From Desulfobaccales bacterium (GTDB lineage Bacteria > Desulfobacterota > Desulfobaccia > Desulfobaccales > 0-14-0-80-60-11): 64,000 nucleotides of DNA. The notes below the pieces were generated by a model. That model did not search any database and had not been told where the DNA came from. It saw only the letters and a program-made list of their open reading frames with translations. The translations under genes and the position numbers were made by a program. Where the stretch lies: the NCBI GenBank assembly GCA_041648175.1, contig JBAZPO010000018.1, forward strand, positions 16,129 to 80,128, given 5' to 3'. This document shows, one piece after another, positions 52,794-60,356 of the stretch; within the stretch, counting starts at the first letter, position 1, and each line of letters starts with the position of its first letter.

Positions 52794-54170
52794 CTACATG
52801 ACTAATTCAAAGCTCTCCTCCGGGGCATCCCGGTCCTGGCGGTCCAGCAGGGCGTCCAGGATCTTTTCCAGAAGGCGCAAGCCCCCCCGGTAGCCCACGG
52901 TGGGGAAGTAGCTGTGGCCGACGCGGTCCATGATGGGAAAACCGAACCGTACCAAGGGGATGTCTTCATCCCGGGCGATGTATTTCATGTAGGTGTTACC
53001 CATGAGCAGGTCCACCGGGTCGTTTCTGATCCACTGGTGCAGCAGGAACATGTCGCCGGAGCTCTTGACGTTGACCGGATGGGGCACGTCTTTGGTGATC
53101 TCCCTGATCCGGGCCTCGAACTTCTTGCCCGGAGTGCCGGTAACGATATGAATGGGCCACATGTCGATGGATACCAAGAACTCGGTGAGGGAGATCAGTT
53201 GATCCGGGTCCCCCGCCAGAGCCACCTTGCGGCCATAGAAATACTGCTGCATATCGGTGATGACGTCCAGGAGCTGGCCCCGCTCGATATTGATCGAGTC
53301 GGGCACCGTTACCCCGGCAATCCTTCTTAAAGTGTCGATGAAGGTGTCGGTGGCCGCGAGCCCAATGGGCAGGTTCAGGATTTCACAGGGCACCTTGCAC
53401 TTGGTGTCCAGGGTCCTGGCAGCCAGCCCGGACGCCAGGGGGCCTAAGGCCACCGTACCCATACTGCTGCCGGCCTCGATCAACTCCGGAATCGTGGTGC
53501 CCCCGGCGGGAAACATATGGTACTTGCCGGTTTGGGGACCGTTCATCACCTTGGAGGTGTCGGGGAACATGATGATGGGCACTCCCAGTTCCCCGGCCAG
53601 GCGCTTGATCTCTTCCATGTCGCACGGTTCCACGTAGCCGGGAATAATATTGATGCGATTTTCCTTGTGGCCGTTGGCCTGGGCGAAGTAGTCCACCATG
53701 CCCTTGACCATGTTGGCAAAGCCGGTGACATGCGACCCCACGTAGCTGGGAGTATTGGCATGAATGACGTATTTCCCCGGCGGGATCTTGCCCTCATCCC
53801 TGGCCTTGGCGACGATCTGAGGGATGTCGTCCCCGATGGTCTCCGACAGGCAGGTGGTATGGACCGCAATGACGTCCGGCTCATAAACCGTGAAAATATT
53901 GTTAATGGCCTGGAGCAGGTTAGCCTGCCCTCCGAACACGGAGGCGCCTTCGGTGAAGGCCGAGGTCGCCGCGATCGCCGGCTCCTTGTAGTGCCGGCTC
54001 AGGGTGCTGCGGTGGTAGGCATAGCACCCCTGGGATCCGTGGCTGTGGGGCAGGCAACTATGGATGCCCAAGGCCGCGTACATGGCCCCGATGGGCTGAC
54101 AGGTCTTGGCCGGGTTAATGGTCAAGGCCGAGCGTTCCGTGATTTTATCTGGTGTATGTCTCAGTAACAT
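52794..54170 (-). CDS. nifK: Nitrogenase MoFe protein beta subunit
   Basis: Together with NifD it forms the dinitrogenase. With ATG 54170 (GAGGA seven bases upstream) it has 458 residues, the short anaerobe type without the 50-residue N-terminal extension of Azotobacter NifK. P-cluster cysteines are C24 (KTCQPIGA), C49 (GSQGCYAYHR) and C107 (HTTCLSETIGDD). Their spacing of 25 and 58 is identical to Azotobacter. An in-frame extension to 54233 runs through repeat DNA and is rejected. Confidence 0.96.
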   Translation of the reverse strand: MLLRHTPDKITERSALTINPAKTCQPIGAMYAALGIHSCLPHSHGSQGCYAYHRSTLSRHYKEPAIAATSAFTEGASVFGGQANLLQAINNIFTVYEPDVIAVHTTCLSETIGDDIPQIVAKARDEGKIPPGKYVIHANTPSYVGSHVTGFANMVKGMVDYFAQANGHKENRINIIPGYVEPCDMEEIKRLAGELGVPIIMFPDTSKVMNGPQTGKYHMFPAGGTTIPELIEAGSSMGTVALGPLASGLAARTLDTKCKVPCEILNLPIGLAATDTFIDTLRRIAGVTVPDSINIERGQLLDVITDMQQYFYGRKVALAGDPDQLISLTEFLVSIDMWPIHIVTGTPGKKFEARIREITKDVPHPVNVKSSGDMFLLHQWIRNDPVDLLMGNTYMKYIARDEDIPLVRFGFPIMDRVGHSYFPTVGYRGGLRLLEKILDALLDRQDRDAPEESFELVM

Positions 54171-54181
54171 GTCTTTATCCT

Positions 54182-54244
54182 CTTTGCGCCTTTGCGACTT
54201 TGCGTGAGCATCTTCCTCTCGCCAAGACGCCAAGGCGCCAAGGC
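54182..54244. repeat. Period-9 CTTTGCG...GCCAAG element at the nifD-nifK junction
   Basis: Left half: three tandem units of about 9 bp (CTTTGCGCC, TTTGCGACT, TTGCGTGAG). Right half: GCCAAGACG, CCAAGGCG, CCAAGGCC units. The same two-part element occurs at 24770-24824. Confidence 0.75.
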
Positions 54245-54257
54245 CGGTTGATTAGGC

Positions 54258-55916
54258 TCATTCCCACGCATATTTGGCAGCCAGTTCGGGATTCTCCTGC
54301 CAGGGCGCCTTCATGCATTTCCACACCTTGCTGTTGACCATGCGGTCGATCTCCCGATAGAAGTTGATGGCGCCTTGAAAGGCGGCGTACGGGCCGCTGT
54401 AGTCGTAACTGTGGAGTTGCTTCATGGGCACGCCGCTCTTTTGAATGATGTACTTTTCCTTGATCCCGCCGCAGACAATGTCTGGCCGGTAGAGTTCGAT
54501 GAGGCGCTCGGTTTCGAACTGGCTGATATCGTCAATGACCAGGGCGCCATTATCCATCTCCGGCATCATGCCCTCGTATTCCTTAAAGGTGAGGCCGGCT
54601 TTTTCCAACCTGGCCAAGCCCGCTTCGTTTAACCTGGGGCGGAAGCGGTTGGGGTCCGGTTCCACGTGCAGTTCTTCAATGTTGCGGCTGTCCGCGTCCA
54701 CCTTGAGGCCGGGCAAAACCCGCCGGCCTTCGTAGTCATCCCGGTGGGCGAACTCATAGCCCGCGGCAACGGTCTCCATGCCGATTTCTTTGAAAAGCTC
54801 CTGATAATGATGCGCCCGGGAGCCACCCACGAAAAGCATGGCCTTTTTGCCCATGGTCTTGGGTTTAATTTCCTCGCGCGCCTGTTCCACTGCTGGCATC
54901 TCCCGGGCGATGACCGCCTCGACCCGCTCGGTCAATTCAGGATCGTCAAAATAACTGGCGATCTTCCTCAGGGACTTGGCCGTGGCCTCGGCCCCGATGA
55001 AATTGATCTTGATCCAGGGGATGCCGAATTTCGTTTCCATCATCTCGGCCACATAGTTAATGGAGCGGTGGCACATGATGAGATTCAGGTCCGCGGTGTG
55101 GGAATTGGCAAAATAGTCATAGCTGGAGTTGCCGCTGAAGGTGGAAATCAGCGTGAAGCCGCAGTCCTCGAAGAGGCGCTCGATCTCAAAGGCATCGCCG
55201 CCGATGTTATATTCCCCCAGCAGGTTGATTTTGAACTTGCCTTCCTTCACCGTGTCGTCCAGACCCACCACGTGTTTGAAAATACCGTTGTTGGCGATGT
55301 GGTGGCCCGCAGACTGACTTACACCTTTGTAGCCCTCGCAACTGAAGCCGAAGACGTTGCAATCGCCGAATTTTTCTTTCATCTCCCGGGCCACCGCGTG
55401 CACGTCGTCACCGATGAGGCCTACGGGACAGGTTGAGAAGATGCCGATGGCCTTGGGCTTGAAGAGGTCATAAGCCTCTTGCACCGCCTGCTTCAGTTTC
55501 TTCTCGCCGCCGAAGACGATCTGCTCTTCCTGCATGTCCGTGGAAAAACAGTAGGTCATAAAGTTATGGTCTTCCGGGCTTGGGGGCTTGGTCTGATTCC
55601 GGCGGGTCAGCCAGGAATAGAAGCCGCAGCCGATGGGACCGTGAGTGATGTTAACGATGTCCCGGGTAGGGCCTAAGACCACGCCTTTACAGCCGGCATA
55701 GGTGCAGCCCCGCTGGGAGATGATGCCGGGGATGGTCCTGACGTTGGAGGCGATCTCCGGCACGCAGCTATCCGGGTCAACTTCATTGATCACGATCTGC
55801 TTGGCCCGCTTGCGGGCGACTTTGGTGGGATATTTGCTGAGCAACTCTTTTTTGACTTCCTCAGCATTGATATCCAGCACCAAAGCATTCAGGTCTTCCG
55901 GTGTTAAAGTAGCCAT
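54258..55916 (-). CDS. nifD: Nitrogenase MoFe protein alpha subunit, with clostridial-type insertion
   Basis: The 552-residue protein from ATG 55916 holds the FeMo-co ligands C282 (LIMCHRSINY) and H502 (KQLHSYDYSGPY). P-cluster cysteines are C71, C97 and C163, with spacings of 26 and 66 as in Azotobacter. The substrate-site histidine is H205 (GVSQSAGHHIANN). The distance C282-H502 is 53 residues longer than the 167 in Azotobacter. The insertion, about 405-460, resembles the one in Clostridium pasteurianum NifD (DADSRNI, GMMPEMDNGALVIDD). This marks an anaerobe-type enzyme. An extension to 55991 passes through a palindromic repeat and is rejected. Confidence 0.96.
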   Translation of the reverse strand: MATLTPEDLNALVLDINAEEVKKELLSKYPTKVARKRAKQIVINEVDPDSCVPEIASNVRTIPGIISQRGCTYAGCKGVVLGPTRDIVNITHGPIGCGFYSWLTRRNQTKPPSPEDHNFMTYCFSTDMQEEQIVFGGEKKLKQAVQEAYDLFKPKAIGIFSTCPVGLIGDDVHAVAREMKEKFGDCNVFGFSCEGYKGVSQSAGHHIANNGIFKHVVGLDDTVKEGKFKINLLGEYNIGGDAFEIERLFEDCGFTLISTFSGNSSYDYFANSHTADLNLIMCHRSINYVAEMMETKFGIPWIKINFIGAEATAKSLRKIASYFDDPELTERVEAVIAREMPAVEQAREEIKPKTMGKKAMLFVGGSRAHHYQELFKEIGMETVAAGYEFAHRDDYEGRRVLPGLKVDADSRNIEELHVEPDPNRFRPRLNEAGLARLEKAGLTFKEYEGMMPEMDNGALVIDDISQFETERLIELYRPDIVCGGIKEKYIIQKSGVPMKQLHSYDYSGPYAAFQGAINFYREIDRMVNSKVWKCMKAPWQENPELAAKYAWE

Positions 55917-55934
55917 GTTCCTTCTCCATTGGTG

Positions 55935-55956
55935 GCACAGGCTTTCCAGCCTATGC
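55935..55956. repeat. GCACAGGCT palindrome at the nifI2-nifD junction
   Basis: GCACAGGCT-TTCC-AGCCTATGC, one mismatch from the perfect family copy at 4384-4405. Confidence 0.75.
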
Positions 55957-56010
55957 GGGCGCAGGTTATTTGTAAGGGCCTGCGTTACCAAAATACCTTT
56001 CGTGGTTATG

Positions 56011-56391
56011 TCAAACTTCGTCCAAGACCTGGTCGCCGGACTCTCCGGTACGCACCCGGACGGAATCCATAAGGGGCATAACGAAGATCTTGCCGTCTCC
56101 GGATTTACCGGTGCGATTCACCGCGATGATGGTCTTCACCGTCTTTGACACCAGCCGGTCCGGCACCGCAATAAAGAAGATGCGCTTGGGGATCAGGCGC
56201 TGGCTCTGGCCCAATTGCGCCACGGCCTCTTCGTAGCCTTTTTCCGCCCCTTCCAGCAGGGTCAGGTCAACCAGACCCTTACCCCGGCCCAGCGCATCCC
56301 GGGCGGTCATGGAGGAGATACCCGCGTCCGCCAGGGCCTTTTTGGTCTTGTTCATCATATTGATGCGCACGATGGCCATGATCTCTTTCAT
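56011..56391 (-). CDS. nifI2: Nitrogenase regulatory PII-like protein NifI2
   Basis: A 126-residue PII-family protein with a long T-loop region (DLTLLEGAEKGYEEAVAQLG) and the C-terminal KSGDGKIFVMPLMDSVRVRTGE stretch (split around residue 97-118). In methanogens NifI1 and NifI2 form a complex that inhibits NifDK when 2-oxoglutarate is low and ammonium is available. The start overlaps the nifI1 stop (ATGA). Confidence 0.92.
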   Translation of the reverse strand: MKEIMAIVRINMMNKTKKALADAGISSMTARDALGRGKGLVDLTLLEGAEKGYEEAVAQLGQSQRLIPKRIFFIAVPDRLVSKTVKTIIAVNRTGKSGDGKIFVMPLMDSVRVRTGESGDQVLDEV

Positions 56392-56744
56392 ATCTTGACC
56401 TCTTCCAGCTCGCCGGCGCCGCTCTCCTTGATGCCGGAGCTGATGGTGTAGACTTCTTCCACCGGGGATATAAAGATCTTGCCGTCGCCAAAGGCGCCCT
56501 TGTCGCCGGTGCGCGCCGCCTTGACGACGGTCTTGATGACAAAATCTTTATCCGCATCTTTCACCACGGTGAGCAGCAGTTCCTTGGGGATTTCGTCATA
56601 GGTGATCTCCCCGATCTTGATGCCCCGCTGCTTACCCCGGCCCACCACGCTCATCTTGGTGACCGCGGGGAACCCCGCTTCCATTAAGGCGGCCAGGACC
56701 GCATCCACTCTTTCCGGCCGCACGACCGATCTGATCATAATCAT
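56388..56744 (-). CDS. nifI1: Nitrogenase regulatory PII-like protein NifI1
   Basis: A 118-residue PII-family protein with GRGKQRGIKIGEITYDEIPKE (T-loop, about 36-56) and GDGKIFISPVEEVYTI. It is the partner of NifI2 in post-translational control of nitrogenase. Its start codon overlaps the stop of a 49-codon ORF upstream, and the ribosome-binding site GGAGGAG lies within that ORF. Confidence 0.92.
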   Translation of the reverse strand: MIMIRSVVRPERVDAVLAALMEAGFPAVTKMSVVGRGKQRGIKIGEITYDEIPKELLLTVVKDADKDFVIKTVVKAARTGDKGAFGDGKIFISPVEEVYTISSGIKESGAGELEEVKI

Positions 56745-56890
56745 GAGGTTGCTCCTCCAGATAAATTTCGGTACTTACTTACGGTGGCGTTCGCCGTTGC
56801 GGTAGCCCTAACCTTCAGACCGGCCCTCACTGCCGCGACCGCCCAACCTGCCGCCCACAGACTCACCAGCATGGCGCCGATAAGATTCAT
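56741..56890 (-). CDS. Unannotated 49-residue small protein between nifH and nifI1
   Basis: ATG 56890 has a near-ideal ribosome-binding site (AAGGAGAAGGAATC before ATG) just 18 bases after the nifH stop. The frame runs 49 codons and its TGA overlaps the nifI1 ATG as ATGA, as in coupled genes. The N-terminus MNLIGAMLVSLWAAGWAVAA is hydrophobic with Trp and Gly, like a membrane or amphipathic helix. The rest is basic and Ala/Thr/Ser-rich, ending SKYRNLSGGATS. No family recognised. The last 15 codons include nifI1's ribosome-binding site, so the ORF could also act as a leader that couples nifI1 translation to nifH. Confidence 0.55.
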   Translation of the reverse strand: MNLIGAMLVSLWAAGWAVAAVRAGLKVRATATANATVSKYRNLSGGATS

Positions 56891-56908
56891 GATTCCTTCT
56901 CCTTCCGG

Positions 56909-57733
56909 TTAGCCCGCCAGCCCGTAATCAATGAGCAGCTTTTCCAATTCGTCGGTGCTCATGGGCTTGGGGATGATGTGTAATTCATTCACTTCAATTT
57001 TCCGGGCCAGGGTCCGGTATTCATCGGCCTGGGAGTGCGCCGAATCGAATTCGATAACAGTCTTCCGGTTGATCTCGGCCTTCTGCACCATGTTGTCCCG
57101 GGGGATGAAGTGGATCATCTGGGTGCCCAGTTTAGCGGCAAAGGCCTCGATCATCTCCTTTTCGTTATCCACCTGGCGGCTGTTGCAGATGAGGCCCCCC
57201 AGGCGCACGCCCCCGGCCTCGGCGAACTTGACGATACCTTTGCAGATATTGTTGGCCGCGTACATGGCCATCATCTCGCCGGAGACCACGATGTAGATCT
57301 CCTTGGCTTTGCCTTCCCGGATAGGCATGGCGAAACCGCCGCAGACCACGTCGCCCAGGACGTCATAGAAAGCGTAATCGAGTTTTTCACTGTCGGCATA
57401 GGCCCCCAACTGTTCCAGCAGGTTGATAGAGGTGATGATGCCCCGGCCGGCGCAGCCGACGCCTGGCTCCGGGCCGCCGGATTCCACGCACACTACCCCG
57501 GCGAACCCGGTGCGGCGAATATCTTCCAGGTCCACGTCTTCGCCTTCTTCCCGCAGGGTGTCCAGGACACTCTTTTGAGCCAGGCCACCCAGCAGCAAGC
57601 GGGTGGAATCGGCCTTGGGATCACAGCCCACTACCATAACCTTTCGCCCCATTTCGGCGAGCCCCGCCACAGTATTTTGAGTGGTGGTGGACTTGCCGAT
57701 GCCACCTTTGCCGTAAATCGCGATCTTGCGCAT
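56909..57733 (-). CDS. nifH: Nitrogenase iron protein
   Basis: Dinitrogenase reductase: ATP-driven electron donor to NifDK. The 274-residue protein from ATG 57733 (AGAGGAAG upstream; GTG 57739 is an alternative) has Walker A GKGGIGKST (8-16). The [4Fe-4S] ligands are C94 (GVGCAGRG) and C131 (GDVVCGGF). The ADP-ribosylation-type arginine is R97. It is the first gene of the operon, 27 bases behind the predicted sigma-54 start point. Confidence 0.97.
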   Translation of the reverse strand: MRKIAIYGKGGIGKSTTTQNTVAGLAEMGRKVMVVGCDPKADSTRLLLGGLAQKSVLDTLREEGEDVDLEDIRRTGFAGVVCVESGGPEPGVGCAGRGIITSINLLEQLGAYADSEKLDYAFYDVLGDVVCGGFAMPIREGKAKEIYIVVSGEMMAMYAANNICKGIVKFAEAGGVRLGGLICNSRQVDNEKEMIEAFAAKLGTQMIHFIPRDNMVQKAEINRKTVIEFDSAHSQADEYRTLARKIEVNELHIIPKPMSTDELEKLLIDYGLAG

Positions 57734-57771
57734 AACCACTTCCTCTGTTCAGAATTTTGCCTATATGATAA

Positions 57772-57786
57772 GCAAGCCTCATGCCA
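57772..57786 (-). promoter_or_regulatory. Sigma-54 promoter of the nif operon
   Basis: On the minus strand TGGCATGAGGCTTGC matches TGGCACG-N4-TTGC with one difference. GG and GC are 10 bases apart. The expected start point near 57760 is about 27 bases before nifH ATG. Confidence 0.8.
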
Positions 57787-57873
57787 CACCAGCCGTATCT
57801 TTTATAACTTACTAATATTACTTATATTAATAATTTTTTCAGGTTAAGCTCATCCAACTAAAAGACCTTTATT

Positions 57874-57950
57874 ATACATTTGTGTCAATTACGATATCAT
57901 ATTAAATACATTTTCGTATTATTTCAAAAACTAATTATACGTTTTGGTAT
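57874..57950 (-). promoter_or_regulatory. Three evenly spaced ATAC-N6-GTAT-type dyads (candidate activator sites)
   Basis: ATACATTTTCGTAT (57906-57919) and ATACGTTTTGGTAT (57937-57950) are full dyads. ATACATTTGTGTC (57874-57886) is a half-conserved third copy. Start-to-start distances are 32 and 31 bp, i.e. three helical turns. They lie about 90-165 bp upstream of the sigma-54 promoter, where enhancer-binding activators act. They do not match the NifA site TGT-N10-ACA. Confidence 0.55.
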
Positions 57951-58302
57951 TTTTATTGCAGGGGAGGGAGAGGGCCTGTTCCTGTGGAAGATAGTCGTAA
58001 TAGGGTTTTTAAAACAAACAGGTTTGCCCCTTACCGATTTAAGGTGACAATCGTGGGCCGAAGGGGCCAGAGATGGCTGGTTTCCGCCTCTCCCTTGACA
58101 ATTGCTAATGAGTTTTTATTTTACATATATATATTTTTTTCAGGAGGGTGGTGCTTTGCCCCCCTAACCTCTTAAAGACTATCTTACTTAAATTAAACGT
58201 TTTTATTGCAACTTACTTAAGACATTGCCGGCAGGCAGTCCCGCTTTAATTTATCTTTTTAAGTAGTCCCCTATTATTTAAAGGAGAGGAGGTCAACCCA
58301 TT

Positions 58303-59640
58303 ATGCCAAAATATGGCAGGTTATTGCCAAGGACCATTTTCTTAACCGCGCTGCTGGCGCTGGCAACCTTCTCGGCTCCTGTCCTGGCTTCCGACCCGGA
58401 TGCCGTCCTTTTCCTCAACCAGGTGGCCCTCGATGCCATCCGGTCTGATAAGACCGCTCCTCCCATGGCGTCTCGGGATTTGGCGATTGTGCACGCCTCC
58501 ATCTTTGACGCCGTCAATTCCATCACCCGCATGTACCAACCATATTTTGTTAACCTGGTAGCGGATAAAAATACCTCTATGGAAGCCGCGGCCATATCCG
58601 CGGGCTTCACTGCCCTGAGCAGTCTCTTCCCTGCCCAGAACTTCGATGCCTTGAAGGCTTCCGCGTTTACCGCCATACCTGACGGACTGGCAAAAACCAG
58701 CGGCATCTCCCTGGGACAGAATGTCGCCAATCAAATACTCGCCTGGCGGGCCGGCGACGGCTGGAATGCAACGTATAATTATGTTCCCGGCGCCCAGCCT
58801 GGAAACTGGCAACCGACCCCTCCTGCGCACGCCCCGTTTCTCTTACCGCAGTGGCCGGACGTCACTCCCTTCGCCATGAGTTCAGGAGACCAGTTCCGGC
58901 AAGCACCTCCACCGGCCCTGACCAGTGACGCTTATACGACTGCCTTTAACCAGGTCAAGGACTTGGGGGCCAAAAACAGTTCAACCCGGACCGCGGACCA
59001 GACCCAAATCGCCCTCTTCTGGGCCGACGGCGCCGGCACTCACACCCCGCCCGGGCATTGGAATGCTATTGCCAGCACGGTGGCCCATGCGCAGAAAACT
59101 GACCTGGTCCAGGATGCTCGCCTGTTCGCCCTCCTCAATATCGCCCTGGCCGACGCTGGCATTAGCTGCTGGGACATGAAAAGAGACTATAGCTTATGGC
59201 GGCCGATAACCGCCATCCGGGCAGCCGATACCGATGGAAATCCTGATACCCTGGCCGATCCCGGCTGGGAATCCCTGTTAGTTACTCCTCCCTTTCCCTC
59301 TTACTCCAGCGGGCATAGCACCTTCAGCGGGACTGCAGCTGAGTTGCTCCAGGATTTTTTCGGTGAACTACCCTTTACCATCGGCTCAGATGGTCTTCCT
59401 GGGGTAACGCGCAGCTTCTTGGACTTCTGGGACGCAGCCGCAGAAGCGGGCGAAAGCCGCATCTATGGCGGCATCCATTATGAATTCGATAACCTGGGAG
59501 GGTTGCGGGCAGGCAAAGCCCTGGGGGATTACGTATTTGAAAATTTCCTGCAGCCTGTGCCTGTTCCTGCCAGCCTGTTGCTGTTAGGCTCGGGCCTGTT
59601 GGGCCTGGTAGGATGGGCACGGGGCAGGAAACGAAAATAA
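58303..59640 (+). CDS. Vanadium-dependent haloperoxidase-type PAP2 protein with PEP-CTERM sorting signal
   Basis: An exported protein of 445 residues: signal peptide about 1-29 (PVLA), then a helical domain of the vanadium haloperoxidase/acid phosphatase superfamily. Vanadate/phosphate-site motifs are KRDYSLWRP (K293, R300), PSYSSGH (333-339) and SRIYGGIHYEFD (R386, H392). The C-terminus VPVPASLLLLGSGLLGL plus GWARGRKRK is a PEP-CTERM signal processed by an exosortase. AAAGGAGAGGAGG precedes the ATG. Haloperoxidase versus phosphatase activity cannot be told from sequence. Confidence 0.85.
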   Translation: MPKYGRLLPRTIFLTALLALATFSAPVLASDPDAVLFLNQVALDAIRSDKTAPPMASRDLAIVHASIFDAVNSITRMYQPYFVNLVADKNTSMEAAAISAGFTALSSLFPAQNFDALKASAFTAIPDGLAKTSGISLGQNVANQILAWRAGDGWNATYNYVPGAQPGNWQPTPPAHAPFLLPQWPDVTPFAMSSGDQFRQAPPPALTSDAYTTAFNQVKDLGAKNSSTRTADQTQIALFWADGAGTHTPPGHWNAIASTVAHAQKTDLVQDARLFALLNIALADAGISCWDMKRDYSLWRPITAIRAADTDGNPDTLADPGWESLLVTPPFPSYSSGHSTFSGTAAELLQDFFGELPFTIGSDGLPGVTRSFLDFWDAAAEAGESRIYGGIHYEFDNLGGLRAGKALGDYVFENFLQPVPVPASLLLLGSGLLGLVGWARGRKRK

Positions 59641-59664
59641 TAAATCACAATTCTTCTTAATATG

Positions 59665-59701
59665 AGGCAGGGCTTAACATGGCCCTGCCTTTCATATTTT
59701 T
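59665..59701 (+). terminator. Rho-independent terminator
   Basis: AGGCAGGGC (59665-59673) pairs with GCCCTGCCT (59682-59690), followed by TTCATATTTTT. Confidence 0.8.
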
Positions 59702-59839
59702 GGATTTCTCTCACAGGATCGGGGTCAACTTACCTTACTGCCTCGCGACCGGAAACCCCCGGCTAACCCCGAAGCTTGAGGCCAAAATCATCCACCGCCC
59801 CGGACCACTGCGACAATCTTGTTTAACAGTTCAACAGGC

Positions 59840-60136
59840 TCACCGTTCCCAGCCGGGCGGCGGCTCCACCAGGCTTTCAAAATTGCCATCTAAATCCGTG
59901 AGCAGGATTTTTCTGCCCGAGGGCAACCGGAAAGCTCGCCGCGTTTGGGACGCCGACTCTAGCACGGGCGGCACTTCGGTCTCTAACAGTTTTGCCTTCA
60001 CTTCGGTGACTTCATAGGCGACTTTCCCCTCCACCGCCATGGAGAAAGTTTTGCCGGTTACCTCAAAGGTCACCCCTTCTTGGGTCAATACCTCCGAAAC
60101 CTGCTTGAGTTGAGTAGTGGGGACATAAAGTTCCAT
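59840..60136 (-). CDS. Hypothetical 98-residue protein
   Basis: A small soluble protein of unrecognised family with predicted beta-alpha content (MELYVPTTQLKQVSEVLTQE, then VAYEVTEVKAKLLETEVPP). The C-terminal part is SGRKILLTDLDGNFESLVEPP. No signal peptide. It is flanked by intergenic DNA on both sides and convergent with the haloperoxidase gene. Coding is supported by GC-rich third positions and an ATG with GGAGA-type sequence upstream (about 60143). Confidence 0.55.
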   Translation of the reverse strand: MELYVPTTQLKQVSEVLTQEGVTFEVTGKTFSMAVEGKVAYEVTEVKAKLLETEVPPVLESASQTRRAFRLPSGRKILLTDLDGNFESLVEPPPGWER

Positions 60137-60356
60137 GATATTCTCCCGTGAACCAGTTTGAACTCGTTTTCCGGACTCCCGCCCAGGTTTTCGATTTATT
60201 GAGTATTTAATAATTACTTTAAAAACAATGTCAATGACACGGATTTGCTAATTAAACTCAAGGTGATAAACTACCAATAATATTTGCCAGCGAAAAAATT
60301 CCAGGAGCCCTACTTTACTCTTGCCTGTGAAAACCTTCTTGACCGCCTCCATTCCA

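Larger units (their letters stand above)
57734..58302. other. AT-rich intergenic region between divergent nifH and haloperoxidase genes
   Basis: It holds the sigma-54 promoter and dyad array for nifH (57772-57950). The rest is AT-rich. A 63-codon frame at 57984-58175 on the plus strand has no good ribosome-binding site or homology features and is not called. TTTTATTGCA is repeated at 57951-57960 and 58201-58210. Confidence 0.6.

Noticed and set aside
54171..54233. Longer nifK start at 54233
   Set aside because: The extra 21 residues are encoded by the dispersed CTTTGCG element; ATG 54170 has a proper ribosome-binding site.
55917..55991. Longer nifD start at 55991
   Set aside because: The extra residues come from the GCACAGGCT palindrome; GGAGAAGGA precedes ATG 55916.
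57786..58000. NifA-type upstream activator sites (TGT-N10-ACA)
   Set aside because: No convincing match was found; the repeated dyads present have a different sequence.
57984..58175. 63-codon frame in the nifH/haloperoxidase intergenic region
   Set aside because: No good ribosome-binding site, AT-rich low-complexity end, no relation to neighbours.
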